From Myotis daubentonii (taxonomy: Eukaryota; Chordata; Mammalia; Chiroptera; Vespertilionidae): DNA of 64,000 nt. Below the pieces are notes generated by a model. That model worked only from the letters and a program-made list of their open reading frames with translations, ran no database searches and was not told the origin of the DNA. A program made the translations under genes and the position numbers. Positions 36,194 to 46,747 of the stretch are shown here, piece by piece (the first letter of the stretch is position 1; the number at the start of each line of letters is the position of its first letter). The DNA lies in the NCBI RefSeq assembly GCF_963259705.1, contig NC_081842.1, positions 36,049,796-36,113,795 on the forward strand, written 5' to 3'.

Positions 36194-36640
36194 TCTACAC
36201 TAATAAAAGAGAAAGATGCAAATTTACCGTAACATTGCGACACCCACCAGCCAATCAGGAGTGAGTATGCAAATTAACCTAACAAATATGGCAGGTTAAT
36301 TTGCATACACAGGTGACGAGTGGCCAGGGGAGGGGCAGGACACACATCGTTCTGCACTGCCCCAGCTGCTCAGGGCGTCTGGGCAGCGTGGGAAGGCATA
36401 AAGGTGTCTCAGCGTGGAAGGCGGTGCCGGCAGCCAGGGGAAGGAAGGCCCATTCTTGCATGAATCTTCATGCATCAGGCTTCTAGTATAGTAATAATAC
36501 ATAATAATACTTTTAGTGCATGATATCAAGATTCCAATAACATAAGAAAGATGTCAGAGAGCTAATGTACATGTTAAAGGTCACTATAGTAAATAGAGTC
36601 AGAGTTCAAACTCAGCTTCAAAAATCCTATTTAACTGAGT
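36055..36640 (-). repeat. MIR SINE split by a Helitron
   Basis: 36055-36135 (GCATTTATTGTGTAGCTGCT, then ATGTGCCAGCTGCC) is the reverse MIR 3' part, and 36565-36640 (AGGTCACTATAGTAAATAGA..GTCAGAGTTCAAACTCAGC) continues it. The Helitron at 36194-36486 sits between the two. Confidence 0.65.
36194..36486 (+). mobile_element. Short HeliBat-type Helitron
   Basis: 5' end TCTACACTAATAAAAGAGAA followed by two ATGCAAAT octamers (36218 and 36268 areas), then ATGGCAGGTTAATTTGCATA. 3' end has the TGCATGAATC/TTCATGCA hairpin and GGCTTCTAG. Helitron of the same group as 18751. Confidence 0.9.
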
Positions 36641-36858
36641 GTACCATGCTGCCTGTATTGAGAGATTGGTGATAATTACTGCCACTCTTCAGATTTGGAT
36701 AGTCTGGCAAATCACAATGGAATAACAATAATTGTAGATTGTGGTGTGGTAACTTTGATTAGAACTCTTACCCAAAGGCAAATGATAAATAACCTAAAAT
36801 GAAATTAAATTTGAGGATTTCTAAAAATATCATATAAATGTGAAGTTTGCTAAATTAG

Positions 36859-36860
<2 letters not shown>

Positions 36861-36906
<46 letters not shown>
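36861..36906. repeat. (AT)n microsatellite
   Basis: About 23 TA units. Confidence 0.97.
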
Positions 36907-36909
<3 letters not shown>

Positions 36910-38691
36910 AGAGAGATTGAGTCATTTCTAAAATGTTAATCATAACATAAAAAAATCAGTCCCCTCTGTTTTGTTTTTTTTCAATTTGCATCTTCTTTTA
37001 GCTGATTCATAAATCAATTGATTACCATCTAGTGACCTGAGAGCAGCAGGAAATTAGGTCCAGATTAAAATGAAAAAGGAGGCAATTTGTTTTAAGTCTG
37101 AAAGTTAGTGTTCAATCGACGTTTAATCAGAAGTGACCCATTGTTTGAAAAGTAGAACATCAATGTCTCTTTAATTTCACTGTCTTTAAATGAGAACTTG
37201 GGAAAATGGTGGTAACTGATTATTCTCAAATGAAAATTAAGACACCCTCAGAAATCAACTAAAGGCATGGTTTTTATATGTGTAATTCACAAAGGAAATA
37301 GTCTATTCTGTATCAGAGGCTGGATAATTTTATGAAGCCAAGCTTAGTATAGTCTCTAGAGACTTTTATCGAGAGGCAAATGTATCCATACATATTTTAT
37401 CCACTGGGGCTCTTTTCTTTAACACCTATTTATTCAATTAAATGGAAATTTTACTTTAGTGAATTGCAGAGTTAATTTGGTTTCTTTATTGATTTCCAAA
37501 TGAATAAATAGAATGAATGATTAAAATGAATGCATTTAATCTAAAGGAAAACATTGCTCCTAATTTAAGATATTCCATAAATTATTTTCAGTGTTTCAAA
37601 TGTACCTGTTTCCTGGGATGCAAAGAGAAATAAATATTTTCATTTAGCTCTTTGTAAGTAATAACAGGAATAGGAATACAAAATTTGCCTTGGGATACCT
37701 GACTGTGTTAGTGTGAAGTCATTCATATGTTGTTAAATGAAATGTCAATGGGGTGGGCTATAGGAAAGGAAATGGGAAGGGGGGTTGGGAAAGATTTAAA
37801 TGAACCATTTACAAAACTACGCTCCTCTGATTTCTCCACAATTTTTTCAACTTTGGGCTTAGAATTTGACCAATAAAATATTTTAAAATAATAGTAAAAG
37901 TAACACAATGAATGGTAAAATTTCAGAAAGGTTTAATTTCCCTGGGTGTTTTCACCCAGATTATGAAGCATGAGGTCATGACTGTGAAGGTAATCTCTTC
38001 CTATTTCCAGCAGAAGGACTTTGAAGGACTACATCTCTCTAAGGATTTGAATAATGTGTTTGTTTCTTCTTAACCTGATGTTTAGATTCTTTTGCCCTTA
38101 ACTTCAAGACCTCTGAATCCCTCATTTCTTTCACACTTGATTAAATACGGCCCTGAGAAAAGCACTGGCTGACTGTGCCATAAAGAGCTTTTCTGAGGCT
38201 AACAGGCTCTGACCTCAAAGAAATGCTGTTGCTAAATTGACTGGATGCCTAACCAGAGAGACCATGTTTTACTAAAGACCATATCAAAGTTTGAATTTCC
38301 TCACTTTCTGAGAAAACTTCTTTCCTTCCAAGATATGAGAAGACTCCCCCCCCCCTTTTTTTTTCTACCTGGCACACTTATTTATGTAATTCCTGCATTT
38401 TGAGTGACATATCCTAGAATGTCAATTGTGTTAGGATTTCCTACCATGTGTAGCCAGTATGCACCACTAGAGCTGAACAGTTTACAACTGAAATGTGTTA
38501 ATCCAGTTAGTAAATAGCTGCTGCTTGAACCCATGTGTGCCTTCCCTCATCCATTATGGCTCCTCCCTGAACCACTTCCAGGATTCCAGCTAACTGACTG
38601 TGACATAATTTATAATAACTTATGTGGCATCTGATATTTAAGAGACATCTATCTGTCAAAAGAAAGGAGGCAAGCCCAGCCAGAGTGGCTC

Positions 38692-38792
38692 ATCTCTCTC
38701 CCTCCTCCCTCCTCCCACTTCCCTCCTCCCTCCTCCCTCCTGTCTCCTCTCTCCTCCCTCCTCTTTCCCTTCCTGTCTTCCTCTCTCTAAGC
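38692..38792. repeat. Polypyrimidine TCCC/TCC-rich tract
   Basis: About 100 bp of CTCCCTCCTCCC-type sequence on the plus strand. Confidence 0.9.
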
Positions 38793-39269
38793 ATGCTCAT
38801 GGGTGAAGATTTAAAAAAAGAAGGCAAGTTGTAAAGAGCTAAACATTCAATGGCTTAAGGTTATAGTTTTGCCTTCCTTATTTCATGGTTATTTAAACTT
38901 CATATGGTGGTAATATTTCTATTGGCTAACTCAATTAATATAAGGATCCAAATATTTGGGGGGATTTTAGTTTCATATATTCTGTTTTAAAAATTAAAAT
39001 ATGATAGAATAGCACATAGATTTAAACTATTAAAGAAGGGATGAATTTTCAGGCTAAGAAATTCAGGCAAGCAAAGATTTTAAAGTATAACATTAAACAC
39101 AGTTGTGTATTTCATTCATACCTGAAATGTATATGAGGTGAACATGGATTTCATTTTTTTCTCACCTGAAAAGAATCTCAAAACTGTATAAGTCAATACT
39201 ATACGACATTATAATGTTTAGCAGTATGTTATAGACCGTGTATTTTATAATAGTGAAGAATACTGATAC

Positions 39270-39420
39270 AACCAGTATTCCGGCTTTACTTCTTGGGCAA
39301 GAAACTTAAGCTCTTTATGCCTTAGTTTCTTGGTCTATAAAGTAGGATAATAATAGTATCCACTGCATATGGTTTTTATAAAGATTATATGAGCTAAGGT
39401 TTGCAGTGTGCTTTTATTAG
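39270..39420 (+). repeat. MIR SINE fragment
   Basis: CTTGGGCAAGAAACTTAAGC..CTTAGTTTCTTGGTCTATAA..AATAATAGTATCCACTGCAT is the sense MIR core and 3' part. Confidence 0.8.
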
Positions 39421-39967
39421 CATTTGATGTTATTTTTCATAATACATAAATTATGTTTTCCAATGTATATTACAGAATACAAGGATTGACTTTATCTCCT
39501 ATACTGGGGTATAAATACAGATATTTTCTTTACTTTGGGGAAAATCTATGCATATCTATATGTTCCTTGCTCATCAGTAAATCTTAAGGGGAGTATAATA
39601 TCCCTACATCCCTCCCTAATAATTTACCTACACAGAGTAGGCATGAGAGACTCTCTAGATAATTAATATTTATTTTAAATGTACTTAGGTTAGCAATATT
39701 TGGGATTCTGGCTTAAGTTACAAAAGATCTTTTATGATGAGATTATATTTAATTGTTGGGAGTGTTATGTTCTCCTACTAAGTAATGTTTAGTGAATAGC
39801 TTGAAAATTCTGCTTCACCTCCTACCAACCAGACATTATGTTGACATTTTGCTGTGTAGGTATTACTTCAGTAGAAAAGTGTTTCAGGTAAGTAGTTTAA
39901 TTATTTTTTATTGTTTTGAAGTCATGAAAGTGCTTACTAACCTTCTTAGGATGTAGTGTTGAAGTAC

Positions 39968-40355
39968 AGTCATGCGCAGCTTAAGGATGGGGACACTTTC
40001 CGAGAAATGCGTCTTTAGGCATCTTTATCCTATGAACCTCATACAGTGCCTTTGCACAATCTTAGGTGGTATAGCCTACAACACATATAGTCTGTATGGT
40101 ATAGCCCCGTGGTCAGCAAACTGCGGCTCACGAGTCTCATGCGGCTTTTTGGCCCCTTGAGTATGGCTCTTCCTAAGCTTTAGGAGTACCCTGATTAAGT
40201 TAATAACAATGTACCTACATATATAGTTTAAGTTTAAAAAATTTGGCTCTCAAAAGAAATTTCAATCATACTGTTGATATTTGGCTCTGTTGACTAATGA
40301 GTTTGCCGACCACTGGTATAGCCTATTGCTCCTAGGAATATAATTTTATATGTTA
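39968..40355 (+). mobile_element. Old Tigger-like DNA transposon, truncated and split
   Basis: Starts with CAGTCATGCGCAGCTTAAGG..GGGGACACTTTCCGAGAAAT and continues GGTGGTATAGCCTACAACAC. It resumes at 40316-40350 (GTATAGCCTATTGCTCCTAG) after the hAT MITE at 40107. I recognise this as a common old mammalian DNA transposon of the Tigger/mariner group, but the exact subfamily is uncertain. The rest was lost at or near the Helitron junction at 40356. Confidence 0.7.
40107..40315. mobile_element. hAT MITE (209 bp)
   Basis: Termini CCGTGGTCAGCAAACT and GAGTTTGCCGACCACTG are inverted repeats. The perfect 8-bp duplication GTATAGCC lies at 40099-40106 and 40316-40323. The interior (TTTGGCTCTCAAAAGAAATT, then TATTTGGCTCTGTTGACTAA) codes for nothing. 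hAT-type by 8-bp duplication and CAGTGGTC terminus. Confidence 0.93.
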
Positions 40356-40818
40356 CTACAGGCTCAGTGCACAAAAATTTGTGCACTCGGAGGGGGGTCC
40401 CTCAGCCCGGCCTGTGCCCTCTTGCAGTCTGGGACCCCTCGGAGGATGTCCACCTGCTGGCTTAGGCCCACTCCCTGGAGGATCGGGCCCAAGCTGGCAG
40501 TTAGACATCCCTCTGGAAGCCCGTCAGCCCTTGGGGGATGTCCACTTGCCAGCGGGGACCAGGCCTAAACTGCAGTCAGACATCCTTAGTGCTGCTGAGG
40601 AGGTGGAAGAGGCTCCCACCAGCACCGCTGTGCTGGCAGCCATCAGCCTGGCTTTTGGCTGAAGAGAGCTCCCCCTGTGGAAGCGCACTGACCACCATGG
40701 GACAGCTCCTGCATTGAGCATCTGCCCCCTGGTGGTCAGTGTGTGTCATAGTGACCAGTCATTCCCAGTTGTTCTGCTGTTAGGGTCAATTTGCATATTA
40801 TCCCTTTATTATATAGGG
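40356..40818 (-). mobile_element. HeliBat-type Helitron, C-type
   Basis: Minus strand 5' end CCCTATATAATAAAGGG then ATGCAAATTGACCC; 3' end has the GTGCACAAA hairpin and a mutated terminus (CTGTAG). Carries the subterminal stem-loop (40446-40510) and the paired CTCF-like motifs: degraded at 40692-40705, intact at 40722-40735, 16 bp apart. First of three head-to-tail Helitrons. Confidence 0.9.
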
Positions 40819-41428
40819 TAGAGTCCTGGTGCATGGGTGGGGGCTGGCTGGTTTGCCTTGAAGGGTGTCCCAAATCAGGGTGGGGTCCCGCTGGGGTGCC
40901 TGGCCAGACTGAGTGAGGGGCTGATGGCTGTTTGCAGGCTGGTCAATCCCTCCCCCTAGTGGGGACCCTCACCCCATGGAGGTTTGGCCAGCTTGGGTGA
41001 GGGGCTGATGGCTGTTTTCAGGCTGGCCCCACCCCCTTTAGGGTGGGAGGTCCCCACTGGGGTGCCTGGCCAGTCTGGGTGAGGGGCTGAGGGCCGTTTT
41101 CAGGCTGGCCAACCTCCCCAGCGATGGAAGCTCCCAGCCACTCCTTTTTTTCTTTTTCTTTTTTTTTTATTTTGGGATTTATTTAGCTTCTATAATTGAA
41201 ACTTTGTTGCCTTGAGTGGAGCCCAGAGCCGGCTGTGGCAGGTGGGAATCTTGGCTTTCTCCATCACTGGGGCAACCAAGCCTCCTGCTTCCTCCAGCTC
41301 TGTGGCTGTTGGCCGCCATCTTGGTTGGGTTAATTTGCATATAGTCGCTCTGATTCGATGGTGGGTGTGGCTTAAGGCATAGCGAAGGTATGGTCAGTTT
41401 GCATGTTTGTCTTTTATTAGTGTTGATA
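40819..41428 (-). mobile_element. HeliBat-type Helitron, A-type module
   Basis: Minus strand: TATCAACACTAATAAAAGAC, then AAACATGCAAACTGACC, then a block with ATGCAAATTAACCCAACCAA and GATGGCGGCC, then CTGGCCAGGCACCCCAG-type repeats, ending at a CACCAGGACTCTA terminus. It abuts the Helitron 5' end at 40818 and the CTAG end at 41429. It contains an A-rich stretch (RC of 41144-41168). Confidence 0.88.
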
Positions 41429-42183
41429 CTAGAGGCCTGGTGCATGAAATTCGTGCATGGGTGTGTGTCCCTCAGCCCAACTTGCACCCTCTCCAATCTG
41501 GGACCCTCGAGGGCTTTCCAACTGCCCATTTAGGCCCATTGGATATCCCTCTCACAATCCAGGACTGCTGGCTCCCAACTGCTCGCCTGCCTGCCCGCCT
41601 GATTGCTCCTAACCATTTCTGCCTGCCAGCCTGATCACCCCCTAACCCAGTTGTGGGCAAACTTTTTGACTCGAGGGCCACAATGGGTTCTTAAACTGGA
41701 CCGGAGGGCCGGAACAAAAGCATGGATGGAGTGTTTGTGTGAACTAATATAAATTCAAAGTAAACATCATTACATAAAAGGGTACAGTCTTTTTTTTTTT
41801 TTTTAGTTTTATTCATTTCAAATGGGCCGGATCCAGCCCATGGGCCGTAGTTTGCCCACGGCTGCCCTAACCACTCCCCTGCCAGCCTGATCGATGCCTA
41901 ACTGCTTCCTTACTGGCCTGATTGCCCCTAAATGCCCTCCCCTTCAGACCTGGTCACCCCCAACTACCCTCCCCTGTTGGCCCGGTCACCCCTTACTTCT
42001 CTCCCTTGCCAGCCTGGTCAACCCTAACTGTCCTTCCCTGCTGGCCTGATTACCTACAACTGCTCTCCCCTGCTGGCCATCCTGTGTCCACATGGGGTTG
42101 GCCATCTTTGACTTACTTGGGGGCGGCCATCTTGTGTATTGGAGTAATGGTCAATTTGCATATTACCTGTTTATTATATAGGA
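41429..42183 (-). mobile_element. HeliBat-type Helitron with C-rich units, split by a hAT MITE
   Basis: Minus strand 5' end TCCTATATAATAAACAGG then ATGCAAATTGACC; 3' end TGCACGAATTTCATGCACCA, then GGCCTCTAG at 41429. C-rich units CCTGGTCACCCC-type at 41930-42070 match those at 9920-10190. The MITE at 41648-41864 interrupts it. Confidence 0.93.
41648..41864. mobile_element. hAT MITE (217 bp) inside the Helitron
   Basis: Termini CAGTTGTGGGCAAACT and AGTTTGCCCACGGCTG. Perfect 8-bp duplication CCCTAACC at 41640-41647 and 41865-41872. Interior contains GGGCCGGATCCAGCCCATGG and an internal poly-T. It is younger than the Helitron it sits in. Confidence 0.93.
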
Positions 42184-45100
42184 TAATGTTCTGAATGCAA
42201 TGTAATCGTATGTTTCTAGTGTTCTGGGTTTTGTGTCCCTTTTAAGTAAAAATACCTTTAGGGAGATAAATCTCTCCATGTTTCTATGACTATTCAGTCA
42301 TCATTTAATTTCCAAGGTGATTTTTTATTCAAGTTCCACTAAAATTTGCTCAGAAAAGCCTAACCATGCATAAGTACATAGATATTCCTTCCAGACAGTA
42401 TAGCACATAGTAGGCATTCTGTAAATGACAGCTACAAAAGTCATTATTATTGAACTCCCAGTTCTTTAAATAATCTTTGTTTTAGTTTTTGATATTCCTC
42501 CCAAAGCTTTCAGGTTTTATTTTAATTTGTAGTTTCAGGAGAATTAAAGGATGAGACAATTATATATAATGCATTCAATTTATAAATACTTGATATTTTT
42601 TTGATATTATTTAGTAATTAACACTAGTTGAATTGGTAAATTTTATTATTTGGGATTACTCATATCCTTTACCTCCCTTTCCTGTGCTTACCAAGAACAA
42701 CTTCATTGAGTTCATTAGTAAATGTTATTTATATATAATGAACACTTAGCTAAGCCTTCGAAAGTTTAGATATCAGAAAGGGAAGTAAAATAATTTCTCT
42801 ATGGCTCCATTTATTCCGCAATTATCACAAAACAGCTCATCAGTCAGTGACTTATGTGTAGAACATTATCATGGTTTTTCTAAACCTTACAACAATCTTG
42901 ATTTTATCCAGCTTAGTTTCACAAGCTTTAACACTTCTTATTTTTGTCTTGCTATTTTTACAGTGTCCTCTATGGTATGTGGGTCTGGCTGCCAATCTGG
43001 GCATTTGAGATGCAGGGTAATGGAGTGTAAGTAACAGCAGGTTGGAAATGAAGATCTGAATTCTAACCCAGGCTATGCCACTTACTAGCAGAATCTACTT
43101 AGATAATGTCTCTGAATCTTAGCCTATTCATCCACAAAATGAGGATAATAATACCACTTTATTGATCTTAAACAGCCATGGATATCATAAAATAGTGTAT
43201 GTAAAGCAACACAGAAAATTTAAAAGCATCGAATAAATGTGCAGTGGAACTTACCAAACCTCACACTGAAAGAAGGGCAAGAGGAATCTTTGAGACAAAA
43301 AGAATGTCCCTTATCTACAAAGGTTATTTTTTCCTTTAAGATATAATTTATATACAATAAAATGCATAAATGTTAAGTTAGATAGGTTTTGAAAATTGTA
43401 TACCTGTGTAAGCACCTTCCAAAACTAGAAAATACTTTTAATTCATAGCTAATCCATAATTACTTAAGAACAGCTTTTATTTGTTTCAAATAAAGATTAC
43501 TTTACAAATGTAAAATCCCCCATTTTATAGTTATTCTTGAAAAGAAGAGAAATAAGAATAAACTCTGAATTACAATGAAATCTTGATGTGTGTGGCTAGA
43601 AACAACCTTCTCAAGCTTTAGTATAGAGAGCCCATTGAAGGCATGCTGATTGTACTGTGTGGAGGAGTGGTCCCTCAAGGATATGCCCCATGAAACATAA
43701 ATGTGACCTTTTATGGAAAAATGATCTTTCCAGGTGTAAATTATGGGTTTTAAATAGATCATTCTGGGTTACCTGGGTGGTCCCTAAGTCCAGTAAGTTT
43801 ATCAATACAGAAGAGGAGGAAACAAGGAGGATAAGAGTATGTATCAATTATCTCTTTATAACTGATTTGTGGACTTAATAACAATTCTTTATAGAGTAAT
43901 TGCTATGAGATCAAAGAAGGTATGAGGCCGATAAGTGGGACTGTGGATCCAGTAATTTCTTAAGTCATCCTATTAATACTACTAACCTTTCTGTGGTTCC
44001 TCCACATGATCCTGTCCTTTATGCCAGGCATTGTCAGATGCTACTAGTGTTATTCTTCTATTCATAGTGGTAGCAAAGATGTGGGGGTATTGACAAACAC
44101 TTCTCATTCATTTTACTGGATGGAAGAATTAATCTTTATTAAGAAAGCTTAATAGTCTATCATCTTTTATTGTTTGTTTCTTTGTTGCTATACATTAGCT
44201 TCTCTGATCTGTCTGGAAAGTGTGTTGAAAACAAAAAAAACAGAGGGGAAGAGGGCTAGGGAATTGGGTGAAAAAGGTGAAGATATTAAGCAAAAACAAA
44301 CAAACAAAAAGAAACACTATAAAACTTTTATTATGTAAGGTATCTCTAAGTGCTAGGAAATAGAGGAAAATAAGTAAAAGGCAGCCTCTATAATCCCAGT
44401 GTGACTGTAGGATTTGGTAGAAGCTTAAAGAGCCCCTAGTTCAGCTTCCTTACTTTAGGTATAACAAACCTTGGCCCAGTGAACTCAGCCCAAGAAAGAG
44501 CCAAGATAAGCAGCCTGCTGGGCTCCAGAGGACATAAGGATGATGCTCTGAACCAACCATAACAGAAGTTTTCTGAAGCAACCACTGCTGGACAGGCTGA
44601 GTTATAATTTGGAGTTGGTAGGTTAGCTACCCCTCAAATCCCAAAACTCAGGATGAAAATCAGAGGCATCAGCTGGTGAGGAACTCCTGCAAATAAGCAC
44701 CATAAGAGAGATTTTTGTATCAAGGTAGAAATAAGCCTATAGTCTTAAATACATTTTTTTCAATCTGTAGGATTTATTTTTTGTGTTGGGAATATGAATA
44801 CATTGCTAAAAGCTGCTGCTGTGCACATTAATGTAAAACTAACTGAATAAAACCATTAGTTCTGAAGGAGAGACACAAAAATACACACACATAAATGCAA
44901 ACTAGTTAACAAGTGATGCATGCTGTGTATTAATAGGTAAGACAGACACGCATTCAATGATTATGAGATGAAAGAAGGAAAAATGTGAAGGAGATTAATT
45001 TGAATAAAATCTAAAGTATGAAGACTGGATCCTATGTGCTATGGAAGTATTTTGTTTGTGTGCAAGTATGTCAAGACCAAAAATATATCATAATTATTGG

Positions 45101-45663
45101 AATGATTCACATTTTTAAGGCTTGTATTATAGTTATTATCTTCATCTAAAAAATACTTGACTAAAAAGATAATTTTTAAAGAAATGTAAACATACACAGA
45201 GCTTCTTATTAGTATTGGCTTTCCAATAACTATTTTGTGATATTGTTAAAATCATTTGAATTTACCATGTTTTATTTTGCATATTTGGGTTGAATTAGAT
45301 TTCTAATGTATTATTCAGGTCTAAATTTAGGGTAGAAGATTAATATGAGTAGAATGATAAAGGTGTTGTGAATATTTTTAATAAAACCAATGCTGTGGAC
45401 TTTCCTAGAACTTGAAAAAATAATTTAAATGACCATAATGAGTGAATTTAGAAAATAATGTCATAATACTGTCTCACATTTGACCCTTTGATTATTTTAC
45501 TTTATTCAAACTCCACATTATCTCAGGTCCTTTTCACTTTGAATAGTGATGAGAATGTTATGTTTCAAATACTATGGCTGTAATTACTTTTTTCCTTAGC
45601 CCAGCACATTATGAATGTCAGTGCCATTCAAAATCTGAAAGTGTTTTAATTTTATATATTAAA
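42184..45663. other. Unique sequence with old repeat pieces
   Basis: A MIR piece at about 43035-43240, a MIR 3' end at about 42395-42440 and an L1M-like 3' UTR piece at about 43326-43450 (AAGATATAATTTATATACAA). The open frames at 43502-43878 have no family resemblance. No exon supported. Confidence 0.45.
43035..43240 (+). repeat. MIR SINE fragment
   Basis: TGAATTCTAACCCAGGCTAT..GCCACTTACTAGCAG..CTCTGAATCTTAGCCT..AAAATGAGGATAATAATACC follows the MIR order in the sense direction over almost the full element. Confidence 0.85.
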
Positions 45664-45805
45664 CTAGAGGCCTGATGCATGAAGATTCATGCATGGGAGG
45701 GGGTCCCTCAGACTGGCCTGCGCCCTCTTGCAATCTGGGACTCCTCAGGGGATGTCCGACTGCAGGTTTAGAGGTTAGAAAGAAATTTTGTGAGAGAAAA
45801 ACAAA

Positions 45806-45852
45806 AAACAAAAAACAAAACAAAACAAACAAACAAACAAACAAAAAAAAAC
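45806..45852. repeat. (CAAA)n-type tract
   Basis: CAAAA/CAAAC repeats inside the Helitron. Confidence 0.9.
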
Positions 45853-45942
45853 AGAGGCCACTCCAGCAAGGGTGGGTTCTGAGGAGCTAGGATTAAATTT
45901 CTGCGTGAAGATTTGCCAGGCCAGGGAAGAAGGAAGGAAGGA

Positions 45943-45944
45943 AT

Positions 45945-45999
<55 letters not shown>
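45943..45999. repeat. (TG)n followed by (AG)n
   Basis: About 17 TG units, then about 11 GA units, inside the Helitron. Confidence 0.95.
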
Positions 46000-46000
<1 letters not shown>

Positions 46001-46747
46001 CCCCCCAAAGACTCCAGACTCTTATGTTTTAAAGCACTTTTCTTTCCCCATGTTTATCGCATGTCTAAGCACAAACCATTGTGTACTTCAAGCAACATGT
46101 ATTAGGGAAGAAGAATGCAGGCTTAAAGCAAAGGGTGGGGGTGTCAGAAGTGAGTATCTACCCTCATCCGCTCAGCTAAAGCTCCTCGGGGGCCTGTCTC
46201 TTTGCAAATCCACATTTCTCTCTTGGCATGAGGGAGGTTAGGGAGTGCAGCATTGTCCTGGGAGGGGAAGGTCATGGGGACTGCACCCATGGTGCTCGCC
46301 CCAAGTTTCATTTCCTCACCCTCCCAGGTCACTTTCCACCCCACCACTGATCCAGTTAATGGGGTCGGAGTTCTGCAGCTTGATGCCTCCTGGCAGAGAG
46401 CACACTGGGGGTTGGGAGGTACAACTCTGAGGCCCCTGCATCCATACCCCACCCCCACCAGCTTCCACCCTGTTGCACAATGGACTCAATCTGACTGGGT
46501 GTGGGGAAAGATTGGGTGGCTCCACGGCCCGCTCTCCCCTCTCCAGCCAGGCTTGGCTTCCTGGGTCGCTGGGGTGACCCAGGATTCCAAGCCTTCCTGC
46601 CAGCTCTCCAGTGGGCTCGATGGCTCCGGCCCACCCTGCCATCTTTGTCGTGTCAATTTGCATATTCCTTCCTTATTGGCTTTGTGTGCTGCCATCTTTA
46701 TCGCAAAGAGACAGTTGATTTGCATATTACTCTTTTATTATATAGGA

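Larger units (their letters stand above)
36487..39966. other. Mostly unique sequence with one MIR piece and simple repeats
   Basis: Contains (AT)n at 36861-36906, a T/C-rich polypyrimidine tract at 38692-38792 and a MIR copy at 39270-39420. The polypyrimidine tract explains the open frame at 38622-38834. No exon supported. Confidence 0.45.
45664..46747 (-). mobile_element. HeliBat-type Helitron with an internal unique segment
   Basis: Minus strand 5' end TCCTATATAATAAAAGAG with ATGCAAATCAACTG, and a second ATGCAAATTGACACG block; 3' end GCATGAATCTTCATGC..GGCCTCTAG at 45664. Only the ends match the other Helitrons. About 45772-46640 is unique in this window, GC-rich in its second half, with CAAA-, (TG)n- and (AG)n-tracts in its first half. 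The open frames at 46144-46759, on both strands, lie in this segment. It may be captured host DNA; gene not identified. Confidence 0.85.

Noticed and set aside
38622..38834. 70-codon leucine/serine/proline-rich frame
   Set aside because: Generated by the polypyrimidine tract.
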